DNA from: Azospirillum melinis | GTDB taxonomy: Bacteria; Pseudomonadota; Alphaproteobacteria; Azospirillales; Azospirillaceae | Reading direction: 5' to 3' | DNA: 64,000 nucleotides | Assembly: GCF_013340935.1 (NCBI RefSeq) | Contig: NZ_WHOS01000008.1 | Coordinates: 62,001 to 126,000, forward strand | Shown here: one piece after another, positions 1 through 13,178 of the stretch | Numbering within the stretch: position 1 is the stretch's first letter | How the letters are laid out: each line of letters opens with the position of its first letter | The notes under the pieces: model-generated | Database searches by the model: none | Seen by the model: the letters and a program-made list of their open reading frames with translations, nothing else | Told to the model about the DNA's origin: nothing | Program-made: the position numbers and the translations under genes

Positions 1-569
1 ACCCGGCGGGCGAGGTCGGTCAGATAGGCGGCATCCTCGCGGCTCTCGGCGTCCTTGATCTTGCGCTTGAACAGATGGGCGATCTGTTTGGTGTTCAGGT
101 GGATCGCCGGCATGATGATGTGCGACGGCATGGTGCCGTCCAGCTGCACGATGTATTCGCCGAGGTCGCTTTCCAGAACCTCGATGCCGTTCTTTTCCAG
201 AACGGCGTTCAAATGCATCTCCTCCGTCACCATCGACTTGCCCTTGACCACCAGCTTGGCGTTGGTCTTGTGCAGGATGTCGAGCGCGATGGCGTTGGCC
301 TCATCCGTCGTGGCGGCCCAATGGACGGTGATGCCGTTGCGGGTGCAGGTCTCCTCCAGCGTCTCCAGCAGTTCCGGCAGTTTCGACAGGGCGCGCAGCC
401 GGACCGAGGCGGCCAGCGCCCGCACTCCATGCCATTCGCCGGCATCGGAGAACTGGGCAGCGCGCTTGCTCATCAGACCGTCCATCGCGCGGCGGAAATT
501 GCCGCGCAGCTGCGGGTCGGCCAGCGCCGCGCGCGAGGCGGCGGCGAAATCCGGTGCGTTACCGTCCAT
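1..569 (-). CDS. lutB: LutB-like iron-sulfur lactate oxidation protein (3' end beyond window)
   Basis: Partial gene. The start codon is inside the window and the frame stays open to base 1. The N-terminal 189 residues read as the LutB/YkgF family: an alpha-helical start, then a segment with VVKGKSMVTEEMHLN and GEYIVQLDGTMPSHIIMPAIH, which is typical of the LUD domain that precedes the ferredoxin-like cluster region. LutB works with LutA and LutC in oxidising L-lactate to pyruvate in the cytoplasm. The gene overlaps the end of lutA by 11 bases, so the two are probably translationally coupled. The 4Fe-4S cysteines and any lutC lie outside the window. Confidence 0.9.
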   Translation of the reverse strand, partial: MDGNAPDFAAASRAALADPQLRGNFRRAMDGLMSKRAAQFSDAGEWHGVRALAASVRLRALSKLPELLETLEETCTRNGITVHWAATTDEANAIALDILHKTNAKLVVKGKSMVTEEMHLNAVLEKNGIEVLESDLGEYIVQLDGTMPSHIIMPAIHLNTKQIAHLFKRKIKDAESREDAAYLTDLARR

Positions 570-1308
570 GAATGCGCTCCTTCAGGAACTGGGCGATGTG
601 CTGGCCGCGCGCGGCCTTGGCACCGGCCTCCAGCGAGCCGCCGATGTTCAGCAGGCAGCCGCAGTCGCCCGACACCACGCGGGCGGCGCCGGTGTCCTCG
701 ATGTCCGCCACCTTGTCGCCTACCATCGCGGCGGAGATCTCCGGATGGCGCACGGCGAAGGTGCCGCCGAAGCCGCAGCATTCCTTCTCCCGCTTCAGCT
801 CCACCAGCTCGACATTCGCAAGCTGGCGCAGCAGCGCTTTCGGCTCCTCGACCACGCCCATTTCGCGCTGGGCATGGCAGGAGGCGTGCCAGGTGACGCG
901 CACTGGCTCCCCTTTGTCGGTGAGCTGGACGTCGAGGACATGGACCAGGAACTGCGTCAGCTCCCAGACGCGGGCCGCAACCTGCACCGCCTTGGCCTCG
1001 TCCGGCTCACCATGGAACAGGTCGGGCCAATGCTTCTTCATCATGCCGGCGCAGGAACCCGACGGCACGACGATGGGATCGTCGCCGGGAAACAGGTCCA
1101 ACTGGGCGCGGGCGACCTTCAGCGCGTCGGCGCGGTAGCCAGAATTGTAGGCGGGCTGGCCGCAGCAGCTTTGCCCCTGCGGGAAGACGACGGTCAGGCC
1201 CTGCGATTGCAACAGCTCGATCCCCGCCATCCCGGCATCGGGAAAGAACAGGTCGACGAGGCAGGTGCCGAAGTAATAGACTCGGGTGGGTTTGGGGATC
1301 GCGGACAT
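559..1308 (-). CDS. lutA: LutA-like cysteine-rich (CCG domain) lactate oxidation protein
   Basis: About 249 residues, the usual LutA/YkgE length. Two CCG-type cysteine-rich domains are visible: one around YYFGTCLVDLFFP with QSCCGQPAYNSG, and one around WHASCHAQREMG with KECCGFGGTFAVRHPE. These cysteines are expected to bind Fe-S clusters. The ATG at 1308 has AGGAAG about nine bases upstream; longer in-frame starts would run into the preceding gene. It lies 40 bases downstream of the D-lactate dehydrogenase and overlaps lutB. Known role of the family: part of the LutABC complex that oxidises L-lactate. The permease and lactate dehydrogenase next to it support that reading. Confidence 0.93.
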   Translation of the reverse strand: MSAIPKPTRVYYFGTCLVDLFFPDAGMAGIELLQSQGLTVVFPQGQSCCGQPAYNSGYRADALKVARAQLDLFPGDDPIVVPSGSCAGMMKKHWPDLFHGEPDEAKAVQVAARVWELTQFLVHVLDVQLTDKGEPVRVTWHASCHAQREMGVVEEPKALLRQLANVELVELKREKECCGFGGTFAVRHPEISAAMVGDKVADIEDTGAARVVSGDCGCLLNIGGSLEAGAKAARGQHIAQFLKERIHGR

Positions 1309-1348
1309 CGGGCGCTTCCTCAGAAATATTTTTATCGACGGGCGTCGC

Positions 1349-4210
<2,862 letters not shown>

Positions 4211-4287
4211 TGGCGGCGGCTCCTGCTTGGGGGAGGAGGACGTGGAGTTGGAGGGATCGGCTTTGGCGGCCGATCACCACAGGCCGC

Positions 4288-5964
<1,677 letters not shown>

Positions 5965-6279
5965 CGTCAGGGGTCTCCTTCTCGGGGAGTGATGTCGGTC
6001 CGAACGGTGTCCCGGGAGAAGGAGGGCCGATTTTGCACGCATCCGGCCTACCCGCGCCTGGAGGACGGCGCGGGAGGAAGGCCGGATGTTCGGCAAAGCG
6101 GAAGCGTTCACCGCCGCCGGGGTCTTGCGGCCCCGATGCGCGCGGTGCGGATGCGCCCTTGCGGGTGCTGGTCCGTCCTGTCCCGGTACCTTGTGGATGC
6201 ACTTTCCGCCCCGGCCAGTTTGGGGAAGACCCCTTGCCAGTCCGGCAGCGATGGACATCTCTTATCCATACGGTGTGTG

Positions 6280-6300
6280 CTGGATAAAATATTTTACCAG
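6280..6300. promoter_or_regulatory. Near-perfect palindrome, candidate GntR/LldR operator
   Basis: The arms read CTGG-TAAAAT and ATTTTA-CCAG, interrupted only by one extra A after the left CTGG. The GG/CC ends fit the operator style of FadR-subfamily GntR proteins, although the centre is longer than the classic TTGGT-N3-ACCAA. It lies 143 bases before the regulator start and over 300 before the permease start. Its role as operator is inference. Confidence 0.45.
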
Positions 6301-6331
6301 ACTGTGCAATGGCTGAATCGTTTGTCAGCCG

Positions 6332-6343
6332 ACCAACTTTGGT
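6332..6343. promoter_or_regulatory. ACCAA-CT-TTGGT inverted repeat, second candidate operator
   Basis: A 12-base inverted repeat with five-base arms and a two-base centre. The half-sites are those of PdhR/LldR operators (TTGGT and ACCAA) but in reversed order, so it may be coincidence or one half of a larger site. Confidence 0.3.
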
Positions 6344-6442
6344 AGGGGGGTGCGACCTCGCCGGTCGCTGCCGCTCTGGACGCCTGTTCCGTCCATCGCT
6401 ATTGAAGAGGATCGGGACGCACAGGGAGAGGCCGCCCACCCA

Positions 6443-7213
6443 ATGCAGGGGACGATCAAACCGGCCAAGCTGGCCGACGCCATTGCCGAGCATCTGGAAC
6501 GGCTGATTCTGGAAGGCGCGCTGCGTCCGGGGGAGAAGCTGCTGGCCGAACGCGAGCTGGCGGTGAAGCTGGACGTGTCGCGCCCGTCGCTGCGCGACGC
6601 CATCGCCAAGCTGGAGGAGCGCGGCCTGCTGGTCACCGGGCGCGGCGGCACCCATGTTGCCAGTTTCCTGTCGCAGATCGCCGATCCGCTGATGACGCTG
6701 ATGCGCAACAAGCCGGACGCGTCCTTCGACTATCTGGAGTTCCGCCGTTCCATCGAAGCGGCGGCGGCCGGGCTCGCGGCCCAGCGGGCGACCGACCTCG
6801 ACCGCGACGGCATCCGCACCATCGTCGCCCGGATGCAGGCCGCCCACGGCAAGGATGACAGCTCGGAAGAGGCGGATTCTGACGCCGACCTGCATCTGGC
6901 GATCTACGAGGCGGCGCACAACGTCGTCATGCTGCACATCATGCGGACGCTGTCCGACCTGCTGCGCAACGACGTGTTCTACAACCGGACCGACCTCTAT
7001 TCCCGGCCGGGTGTGCGCGAGCTGCTGCTGCAACAGCATCTGGCCATCGCCAATGCGGTGCTGGACGGCGACGCGGATGCTGCGAGTGCAGCGGCCGAGG
7101 GCCATGTGGAGTTCACCCTGCAGACCCTGCGCGAGATCCGCGAGCACAACGCCCGCGTCCAGGTCTCGCTGCGGCGGATCGGCCGAACCGACCTGATCGA
7201 CAGCGGGGTGTAA
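6443..7213 (+). CDS. GntR/FadR-family regulator, PdhR/LldR-like
   Basis: 256 residues: an N-terminal winged helix (EHLERLILEGALRPGEKLLAERELAVKLDVSRPSLRDAI in outline) and a C-terminal all-helical FCD domain with the metal-binding histidine pattern of that family (SDADLHLAIYEAAHN, EGHVEF). The DNA-binding part closely resembles E. coli PdhR. The family includes pyruvate- and lactate-responsive repressors. The ATG at 6443 starts at MQGTIKPAKLADAI, where PdhR homologues begin; a GTG 93 bases upstream is also possible. Its position, divergent from the lactate permease, suggests it controls the lactate genes in response to lactate or pyruvate. Confidence 0.88.
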   Translation: MQGTIKPAKLADAIAEHLERLILEGALRPGEKLLAERELAVKLDVSRPSLRDAIAKLEERGLLVTGRGGTHVASFLSQIADPLMTLMRNKPDASFDYLEFRRSIEAAAAGLAAQRATDLDRDGIRTIVARMQAAHGKDDSSEEADSDADLHLAIYEAAHNVVMLHIMRTLSDLLRNDVFYNRTDLYSRPGVRELLLQQHLAIANAVLDGDADAASAAAEGHVEFTLQTLREIREHNARVQVSLRRIGRTDLIDSGV

Positions 7214-7219
7214 GAGGAC

Positions 7220-7233
7220 CCGGACCGGTCCGG
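7220..7233 (+). terminator. Small GC-rich palindrome after the GntR regulator
   Basis: CCGGACCGGTCCGG followed by ATTTCT lies seven bases after the stop codon. It could be a weak intrinsic terminator. The T run is short, so this is tentative. Confidence 0.35.
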
Positions 7234-7378
7234 ATTTCTGCCCGGTGGAGCGTTATGGCGAAGGTACTATGTCTGTGGGCTTGCCCTGACTGGCGGCAAG
7301 CTCTTGGCCGGGTTACACTGCGGCATTGCTCAGTGTCGCCGCCTGCCTGACTGGACTTGCCTTATCCACTCTGCCCGA

Positions 7379-8830
7379 GTGCCGCCCTTGTCTTCCTTGT
7401 CCACTTCCTCGTCCTCTTCCAAGAAGCGCCGGATCCTGCTGATCGAGGATACGGTCCCACTCGCCAAGCTCTACATCGAGTTCCTGCGCGCCGACGCGCA
7501 CGAGGTCGTTCATTGCATCCGCGGGGGCGAAGCGCTGGACGCGGCGGCTGCCTTCCCGCCCGACGCGGTGATCCTGGACCTGAAACTGCCGGATATGGAC
7601 GGGCTGGAGGTGTTGCAGGCGCTGCATGCCCGCGACGCAAGCGTGTCGGTGGTCATCATCACCGCCCATGGCTCCATCGATCTGGCGGTGGAGGCGATGA
7701 AGCTCGGCGCCTTCGATTTCATCGTGAAACCCTTCAACGCGGACCGTCTGAACCTTACCCTGCGCAACGCGCTGGAACGGCGGACCCTGGCCCGCATGGT
7801 GGAGGGATACCGCAAGGATCTGGACCGCGGGCGCTTCCATGGCTTCATCGGCAGCTCGCCCGAGATGCAGGCGGTCTACCGCATGATCGAGAGCGTGGCC
7901 GCCAGCCGGGCCAACGTCTTCATCACCGGCGAAAGCGGGACCGGCAAGGAGGTGGCGGCCCAGACCATCCACCGCGCCAGCCCCAGGCGCGACGGCGCCT
8001 TCGTCGCGCTGAACTGTGCCGCGATCCCCAAGGATCTGCTGGAATCGGAGATCTTCGGCCATGTGAAGGGCGCCTTCACCGGTGCGTCCGGCGACCGGCC
8101 GGGTGCGGCGCTGCTGGCCGACGGCGGCACGCTGTTCCTGGACGAGATCTGCGAGATGCCGTTCGACTTGCAGAGCAAGCTTCTCCGCTTCGTCCAGACC
8201 GGCACGGTCAACCCCGTTGGCAGCGGCCGGGAGGAGCGGGTGGACGTGCGCTTCGTCGCCGCCACCAACCGCGATCCGCTGGCGGAGGTGCAGGCCGCCC
8301 GTTTCCGGGAGGATCTCTACTACCGCCTGCATGTCATCCCGCTGGTCCTGCCGCCGTTGCGCGACCGCGGCGACGACGTGATCGAGATCGCCCGCTCTTT
8401 CCTGTCCGACTATGCGCGGGAGGAGGGGAAGGCGCTGGCGGCCTTCGCGCCGGAGGTGGAGGCGAGGCTGCGCGCCCATGACTGGCCGGGCAATGTGCGG
8501 CAATTGCAGAACGTCATCCGCAATGTCGTGGTTCTGAACGACGGGCCGCAGGTCACCCTGGACATGCTGCCGCCGATGGGCGGCCCCGATGCCTCCGCGG
8601 CCTCCTGCGCCGCCTGCGGTTCGCCGTCCGCCGACCTGACGGAGGGGGGCGACGCCGTGCAACCGTTGTGGCAGGTCGAGAAGGAGATGATCCGGAAGGC
8701 GCTGCGGCTGGCCGGCGACGATGTACCGCGTGCCGCCCTGATGCTGGAGATCAGCCCCTCCACCATCTACCGCAAGCTCCAGCAGTGGCGTATCGCCGAC
8801 GGCCGCAGCACCGGGGAGACGGCCGCGTGA
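7379..8830 (+). CDS. Sigma-54-dependent response regulator (NtrC/DctD/LuxO class)
   Basis: About 483 residues from the GTG chosen here. A receiver domain comes first (LLIED, phospho-acceptor Asp in VILDLKLPDMDGL at about residue 67, then KPF). It is followed by a full AAA+ domain with Walker A GESGTGKE, an intact GAFTGA loop, Walker B LFLDEI and an R-finger region, and a C-terminal Fis-type helix-turn-helix (ISPSTIYRKLQQW). A short linker before the HTH carries three cysteines. The start is uncertain: there is no in-frame ATG and no clear ribosome binding site, and TTG codons at 7304, 7388 and 7397 are alternatives. The stop overlaps the start of the hybrid kinase, its likely partner. Confidence 0.9.
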   Translation: MPPLSSLSTSSSSSKKRRILLIEDTVPLAKLYIEFLRADAHEVVHCIRGGEALDAAAAFPPDAVILDLKLPDMDGLEVLQALHARDASVSVVIITAHGSIDLAVEAMKLGAFDFIVKPFNADRLNLTLRNALERRTLARMVEGYRKDLDRGRFHGFIGSSPEMQAVYRMIESVAASRANVFITGESGTGKEVAAQTIHRASPRRDGAFVALNCAAIPKDLLESEIFGHVKGAFTGASGDRPGAALLADGGTLFLDEICEMPFDLQSKLLRFVQTGTVNPVGSGREERVDVRFVAATNRDPLAEVQAARFREDLYYRLHVIPLVLPPLRDRGDDVIEIARSFLSDYAREEGKALAAFAPEVEARLRAHDWPGNVRQLQNVIRNVVVLNDGPQVTLDMLPPMGGPDASAASCAACGSPSADLTEGGDAVQPLWQVEKEMIRKALRLAGDDVPRAALMLEISPSTIYRKLQQWRIADGRSTGETAA

Positions 8831-11800
8831 GCGCGGACCTGGTAGAGGGGCCGGTGCCGGCCGCCGTGCCGCCGGACGAGAGCGGCCGGCTGGCGGTTCT
8901 GGAGTCCTTCTGCATCCTCGACACCCCGTCCGAGCCGGGTTTCGACAACATCACGCGGCTGGCCCAGCATTTCTTCCGGACCCGCATCGCGCTGGTGTCG
9001 TTGATCGACCGCGACCGCCAATGGTTCAAGAGCCGTTCCGGGTTGGAGGCGACGGAAACCCACCGCGACTTTGCCTTCTGCGCCCATGCCATTCTGGACG
9101 ACGGCGTGCTGGTGGTGCCCGACGCGACCAAGGACCGGCGGTTTGCCGGAAATCCGCTGGTCACCGGCGCGCCGAACATCCGCTTCTATGCCGGTGCGCC
9201 CCTGGTGGCGGACGGGCGTAAACTGGGGACGCTGTGCGTCATCGACGACAGGCCCCGTGACGGCTTCGATGCCCGCGAGGCGGAGACGCTGGCCCAGCTT
9301 GCCCGGCTGGTGGTGGACGAGATGACGCTGCGCCGCGAGGTTGCCCGGCGCGAGCGGGCGGAAGCGGAGCTGCGCGACCGGTCGCGTCTGCTGAACCTCG
9401 CCGAAGAGATCGGCCAATTCGGCCATTGGTACGTCGATTTCGTCACCAATGCCCGCCGCTGGTCCGACGAGGTCTACCGGATCCTGGGCCTGCCGCCGCA
9501 GCAGGAAAAGCCGACTGCCGAGCTGTCCCGCGCCTGCTACCACCCCGACGACCGCGAGCCTCTTGCCGATCTGGTCGAGCGGGCAAGGAAGACCGGCGAG
9601 GGGTTTTCAATCGAGGCACGCATCATCCGGCCCGACGGGGCGCTGCGCCATGTCTTCATCCGCGGCATGGCCGAATGCGACGGCGACGGCAGGCCGGTCG
9701 GCCTGCTCGGCGTCGTCCAGGACATCACCGAGGCCAAGCGGGAGGAAGCGGAGCTGCGGTCGAACCGCGAGCTTCTCGACCTTACTGTCCAGGCGACGCG
9801 TGACGGCATCTGGGACTGGAATCTGGAGGACGGCGGGATCTGGTTCTCTCCCACCTGGAAGGAGCAGCTCGGCTACCGCGACGGCGAGTTGGAAAACAGC
9901 CTGGACATGTGGGCCGGCCTGATCTTCGAAGAGGACCGGATCGCCGCGCTGGAGATGGTCCGCGCCTATAATGCCGGGCTGATCCCGAAATTCGAGGCGG
10001 TGCAGCGCTTCCGCCACAAACAGGGCCACACCGTCTACATCCTCAGCCGCGCCATCCACATCCGCGACGCCGAAGGCCGCGTCGTGCGCATGGTCGGTGC
10101 TCATACCGACATCACGTGCGACAAGTTGACGGAAGAGGAACTGAGGCTCGCCAAGCAGACGCTGGACGATGCGATCGAAGCGGTGCCGGAGGGACTGGCC
10201 TATTTCGATGCCAACGACCGGCTGATCCTGTGCAACGAGCGATATCGCGAAGCCCATCCGCTGACGGCGCCGCTGATGGTCCCCGGCCGCCCGTTCGAGG
10301 AAATCCTGCGCGCCGCCGTGGCGAACGGCGAGTTCGCCGGCAATCCGGACGGGCCGAACGACGAAACCTGGATCCAGGCCGAACTGGCCCAGCACCGCAA
10401 CCCCGGCGCGCCGTTCGAGCGGGAGCTGCCCGACGGCCGCTGGATCGTGGTGGCGGAGAACCGGACCAGCAGTGGCTCGCTGGTCTGCACCCGCACCGAC
10501 ATCACCGAGCGCAAGCGCTTCGAGGCGGAGTTGCAGCGCCAGGCCGCCGACATGTGCGCGCTGGCCGAAGGGCTCGACGCCGCCCGCGAGGAGGCCGACA
10601 CCCTGCGCGCCCGTGCCGAGGCGGCGACCCAGGCGAAGTCGGAATTCCTGGCGGCGATGAGCCACGAGATCCGCACGCCGATGAACGGCATCCAGGGCAT
10701 GACGGAGCTGCTGTTCGACACCCCGCTGACCGACGAGCAGCGCCAGTTCGCCCAGGCCATCCGCAGCTCGTCCAATGCGCTGCTGACCATCATCAACGAC
10801 ATCCTCGACATCTCCAAGCTGGAGGCCGGCCGGGTCACCATCGAAACGCTGCCCTTCGACGCCGCCGATCTGGTGGAAGGGGTGGTGGAGCTGCTGACGC
10901 CGCGCGCCCACGAGAAGGGGATCGAGATCGGCTTCTACATCGATCCGCTGCTGCGCCGCACCCTGCTGGGCGATCCGACGCGCATCCGGCAGATCCTGGT
11001 CAATCTGGTCGGCAATGCGGTGAAGTTCACCGATCAGGGCTCCGTCGCGGTGGAATTGGAAGTGCTGGACGCCACCGACGCCCATCTGGTGCTGCGCATC
11101 ACTGTCACCGATACCGGCATCGGCATTCCTGCCGAGGCGATACCGACCCTGTTCAACAAGTTCCAGCAGGTGGACGGCTCGATCACCCGCAAGTTCGGCG
11201 GAACCGGCCTTGGGCTGGCGATCTGCCGCCAACTGTCGGAACTGATGGGCGGCAGCATCGCGGTGGAAAGCAGCCTGGGCATCGGCAGCCGTTTCGTGGT
11301 CGACCTGCCGCTGGCCCTGTCGGAAGAGACATTGCCGCCGGCCGAACAGCCGCTGGCCGGGCGCAGCGTGCTGGTGGTGGACGATCTGGCGGTGAACCGC
11401 CGGGTGCTGGCCTCGATGCTCGACAGCCTGGGTGCCCGGCCGACCTGTGTGGAGAACGGGTCCGACGCGCTGGAGGCGTTGCGGCGTGGGGCGGCCGGCG
11501 GCCGTCCCTTCGACGTGGTGCTGGCCGACCAGACCATGCCCGGCATGGGCGGCGACACGCTGCTGGCGACGGTCGCCGGCGACCCGGCGCTGATCGGGAC
11601 GCGGCGCGTGCTGATCGTCACGCTGGGGCCGGCGGTGCGCAGCGAAAGCGGACCGGCGCCCGGTTTGGCCCATGCGACCCTGAACCGTCCGCTGCGCCAG
11701 AGTTCGCTGGCCGCCTGCCTGGCCGGGCTGTTCGCCGCTGCGGCTCCCGCCGCGTCTGCCGCTCCGCCGGCCGAAGCGAAGGTGGAGGACGTGCCCCGCC

Positions 11801-12624
11801 GTGGCCGCATCCTGCTGGCGGAGGACAACCGCACCAACCAGCTGTTCGCCACCACCCTGCTGCGCCGGCTGGGCTACACGGTGGAGGTGGCGGAGGATGG
11901 CGAGCAGGCGGTGGCGGCGGCCTGCCGCGGCGGCATCGATCTGGTGCTGATGGATGTCCAGATGCCGGGAATGGACGGGCTGGAGGCTGCCCAGGCGATC
12001 CGCGCGCGCGGCGGCGCGCTGGCCGGCCTGCCCATCATCGCCCTGACCGCCGATGCCATGCCCGGAACGCGCGAGCTGTGTCTGCGTGCGGGGATGAGCG
12101 ATTATCTGACCAAGCCGATCAGCCGCGCCGGCCTGCTGTCAGCGCTGGATCGCTGGTTCGTCACGGCGGAACCGCCGGCCGCTGCGGCGGAGGCGGGTGG
12201 TGGAAGCGGTAAGGGCAGCACCGCCGGGAATGATGACGGCAGCGGCGAGGACGGCGAGGCGCTGGACGAGGCGGTGCTGGACGATCTGGTGGAAACGGTG
12301 GGCGCCGACAGTCTGGCGCTGATCGTCGACAGCTTCCTTGAAGATGTCTCGCACCGGCTAGAACGGCTGTCGGCGATGGATGATGCCATGCCGGCCGGCA
12401 CCGTCGATCTGCGCGCGCTGGCCCAGGAGGCGCACGACCTGTCCAGTCTTGCCGGCAGCTTCGGCGGCATGGCGGTCATGCACATCGCCTGGCGCATGGA
12501 GGTTCTCTGCCGCAACGGCGACCGGGATCAGGCGGCCCGGCTTCTGCCGGTCCTGTTGCGCGAGGCCGCGCGGCTGGAGCGGAGCTTGCGCGAGCGCACC
12601 GGCGTGCCGCGGCCAGTGGTGTGA
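8827..12624 (+). CDS. Hybrid histidine kinase: GAF-PAS-PAS-PAS-HisKA-HATPase-REC-REC-Hpt
   Basis: 1265 residues, with no obvious membrane segment, so probably cytoplasmic. An N-terminal GAF domain (FCILDTPSEPGFDNITRLA to about residue 165) is followed by three PAS-like domains (near 195-305, 320-440 and 450-560). HisKA follows with His613 in MSHEIRTPMNG, then a HATPase domain (DTGIGIP, GTGLGLAI). Two receivers follow; both keep an aspartate (VVLADQTMPGM and LVLMDVQMPGMDG). A C-terminal Hpt-like domain carries AHDLSSLAGSFG. The GTG start at 8827 overlaps the preceding stop as GTGA, which implies translational coupling with the sigma-54 response regulator. The signal is unknown; GAF domains often bind small ligands. 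Confidence 0.93.
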   Translation: MSADLVEGPVPAAVPPDESGRLAVLESFCILDTPSEPGFDNITRLAQHFFRTRIALVSLIDRDRQWFKSRSGLEATETHRDFAFCAHAILDDGVLVVPDATKDRRFAGNPLVTGAPNIRFYAGAPLVADGRKLGTLCVIDDRPRDGFDAREAETLAQLARLVVDEMTLRREVARRERAEAELRDRSRLLNLAEEIGQFGHWYVDFVTNARRWSDEVYRILGLPPQQEKPTAELSRACYHPDDREPLADLVERARKTGEGFSIEARIIRPDGALRHVFIRGMAECDGDGRPVGLLGVVQDITEAKREEAELRSNRELLDLTVQATRDGIWDWNLEDGGIWFSPTWKEQLGYRDGELENSLDMWAGLIFEEDRIAALEMVRAYNAGLIPKFEAVQRFRHKQGHTVYILSRAIHIRDAEGRVVRMVGAHTDITCDKLTEEELRLAKQTLDDAIEAVPEGLAYFDANDRLILCNERYREAHPLTAPLMVPGRPFEEILRAAVANGEFAGNPDGPNDETWIQAELAQHRNPGAPFERELPDGRWIVVAENRTSSGSLVCTRTDITERKRFEAELQRQAADMCALAEGLDAAREEADTLRARAEAATQAKSEFLAAMSHEIRTPMNGIQGMTELLFDTPLTDEQRQFAQAIRSSSNALLTIINDILDISKLEAGRVTIETLPFDAADLVEGVVELLTPRAHEKGIEIGFYIDPLLRRTLLGDPTRIRQILVNLVGNAVKFTDQGSVAVELEVLDATDAHLVLRITVTDTGIGIPAEAIPTLFNKFQQVDGSITRKFGGTGLGLAICRQLSELMGGSIAVESSLGIGSRFVVDLPLALSEETLPPAEQPLAGRSVLVVDDLAVNRRVLASMLDSLGARPTCVENGSDALEALRRGAAGGRPFDVVLADQTMPGMGGDTLLATVAGDPALIGTRRVLIVTLGPAVRSESGPAPGLAHATLNRPLRQSSLAACLAGLFAAAAPAASAAPPAEAKVEDVPRRGRILLAEDNRTNQLFATTLLRRLGYTVEVAEDGEQAVAAACRGGIDLVLMDVQMPGMDGLEAAQAIRARGGALAGLPIIALTADAMPGTRELCLRAGMSDYLTKPISRAGLLSALDRWFVTAEPPAAAAEAGGGSGKGSTAGNDDGSGEDGEALDEAVLDDLVETVGADSLALIVDSFLEDVSHRLERLSAMDDAMPAGTVDLRALAQEAHDLSSLAGSFGGMAVMHIAWRMEVLCRNGDRDQAARLLPVLLREAARLERSLRERTGVPRPVV

Positions 12625-12670
12625 GGCCGGCGGGCTGAAGCCGGTGCGCCGCGGCTGTCCGGAGCCGGCG

Positions 12671-12916
12671 TCAGCCGGTGCCGGGCTGGGTCGAGCCGTC
12701 GGTGTCCTCCGCCCGCTCCCGCAGTTCCTTCGACGACAATCCGGCCGGGGTGGCGTCCTGCAACGTGCCGTCGCCCGGGGTCTTCGTCATGTCCTCGCGC
12801 GGGGAGCGCTCGCCGGCAGGGGTCTGGTCATGGGTGTCCGCCCCGGATTTCGCACCGGATCTCTTCGGCTGGGGCATTCCTTCGGAGGGGGTGCGCGTTT
12901 GAGGCGTGTCGGTCAT
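12671..12916 (-). CDS. Small hydrophilic protein, probable general-stress gene
   Basis: 81 residues, very rich in Thr, Pro, Gly and charged residues, with no cysteine, no hydrophobic segment and only short helical potential ([11 protein letters not shown]). I do not recognise a family. The ATG at 12916 has AGAGGA eight bases upstream. A perfect GGAAC-N16-CGTT promoter lies about 46 bases before the start codon on the same strand, as expected for EcfG-controlled genes. The composition resembles small intrinsically disordered stress proteins. It is convergent with the hybrid kinase and divergent from citrate synthase. Confidence 0.7.
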   Translation of the reverse strand: MTDTPQTRTPSEGMPQPKRSGAKSGADTHDQTPAGERSPREDMTKTPGDGTLQDATPAGLSSKELRERAEDTDGSTQPGTG

Positions 12917-12961
12917 GATGTCCTCTGCTATCTTCTGCCTCTACAATCTTCTGGAGGAGTC

Positions 12962-12986
12962 AACGACCAGGACGGGTGCGTGTTCC
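12962..12986 (-). promoter_or_regulatory. EcfG-type general stress promoter
   Basis: On the minus strand this reads GGAAC at 12986-12982, sixteen bases, then CGTT at 12965-12962. This is an exact match to the GGAAC-N16/17-CGTT consensus known for the alphaproteobacterial general stress sigma factor EcfG. It points at the 81-residue gene starting at 12916. Confidence 0.75.
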
Positions 12987-13178
12987 GCGTCCGGCCTATC
13001 CTTCGGAGGGTTGAAGAAGACGTCTCCGTCCAAGGAGACCGGGAGAAGACGGCGCGGCGCCCCCGGGGTGCCGGAGCGCGCAGTCCCAGTGCGTGCCAAA
13101 GTCGGGCCAACCACCAAGGTCCGGCAGCGGAGGCCGCGAGCCGCCGCCCAGCCGGCCAGCAAGGAGTGTGAAAAGGTC

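Larger units (their letters stand above)
5965..6442. promoter_or_regulatory. Divergent control region between lactate permease and its GntR regulator
   Basis: A 478-base non-coding stretch. The half next to the permease is GC-rich and shows nothing clear. The part from about 6255 to 6345 is AT-rich and holds two inverted repeats listed separately (6280-6300 and 6332-6343). This is where the promoters of both transcription units most likely lie. I do not see a consensus sigma-54 promoter here. Confidence 0.6.

Noticed and set aside
7281..7310. TGGCGGCAAGCTCTTGGC as a possible sigma-54 promoter for the response regulator
   Set aside because: The spacing between the GG and GC elements does not fit -24/-12, and the conserved bases fail at the second element.
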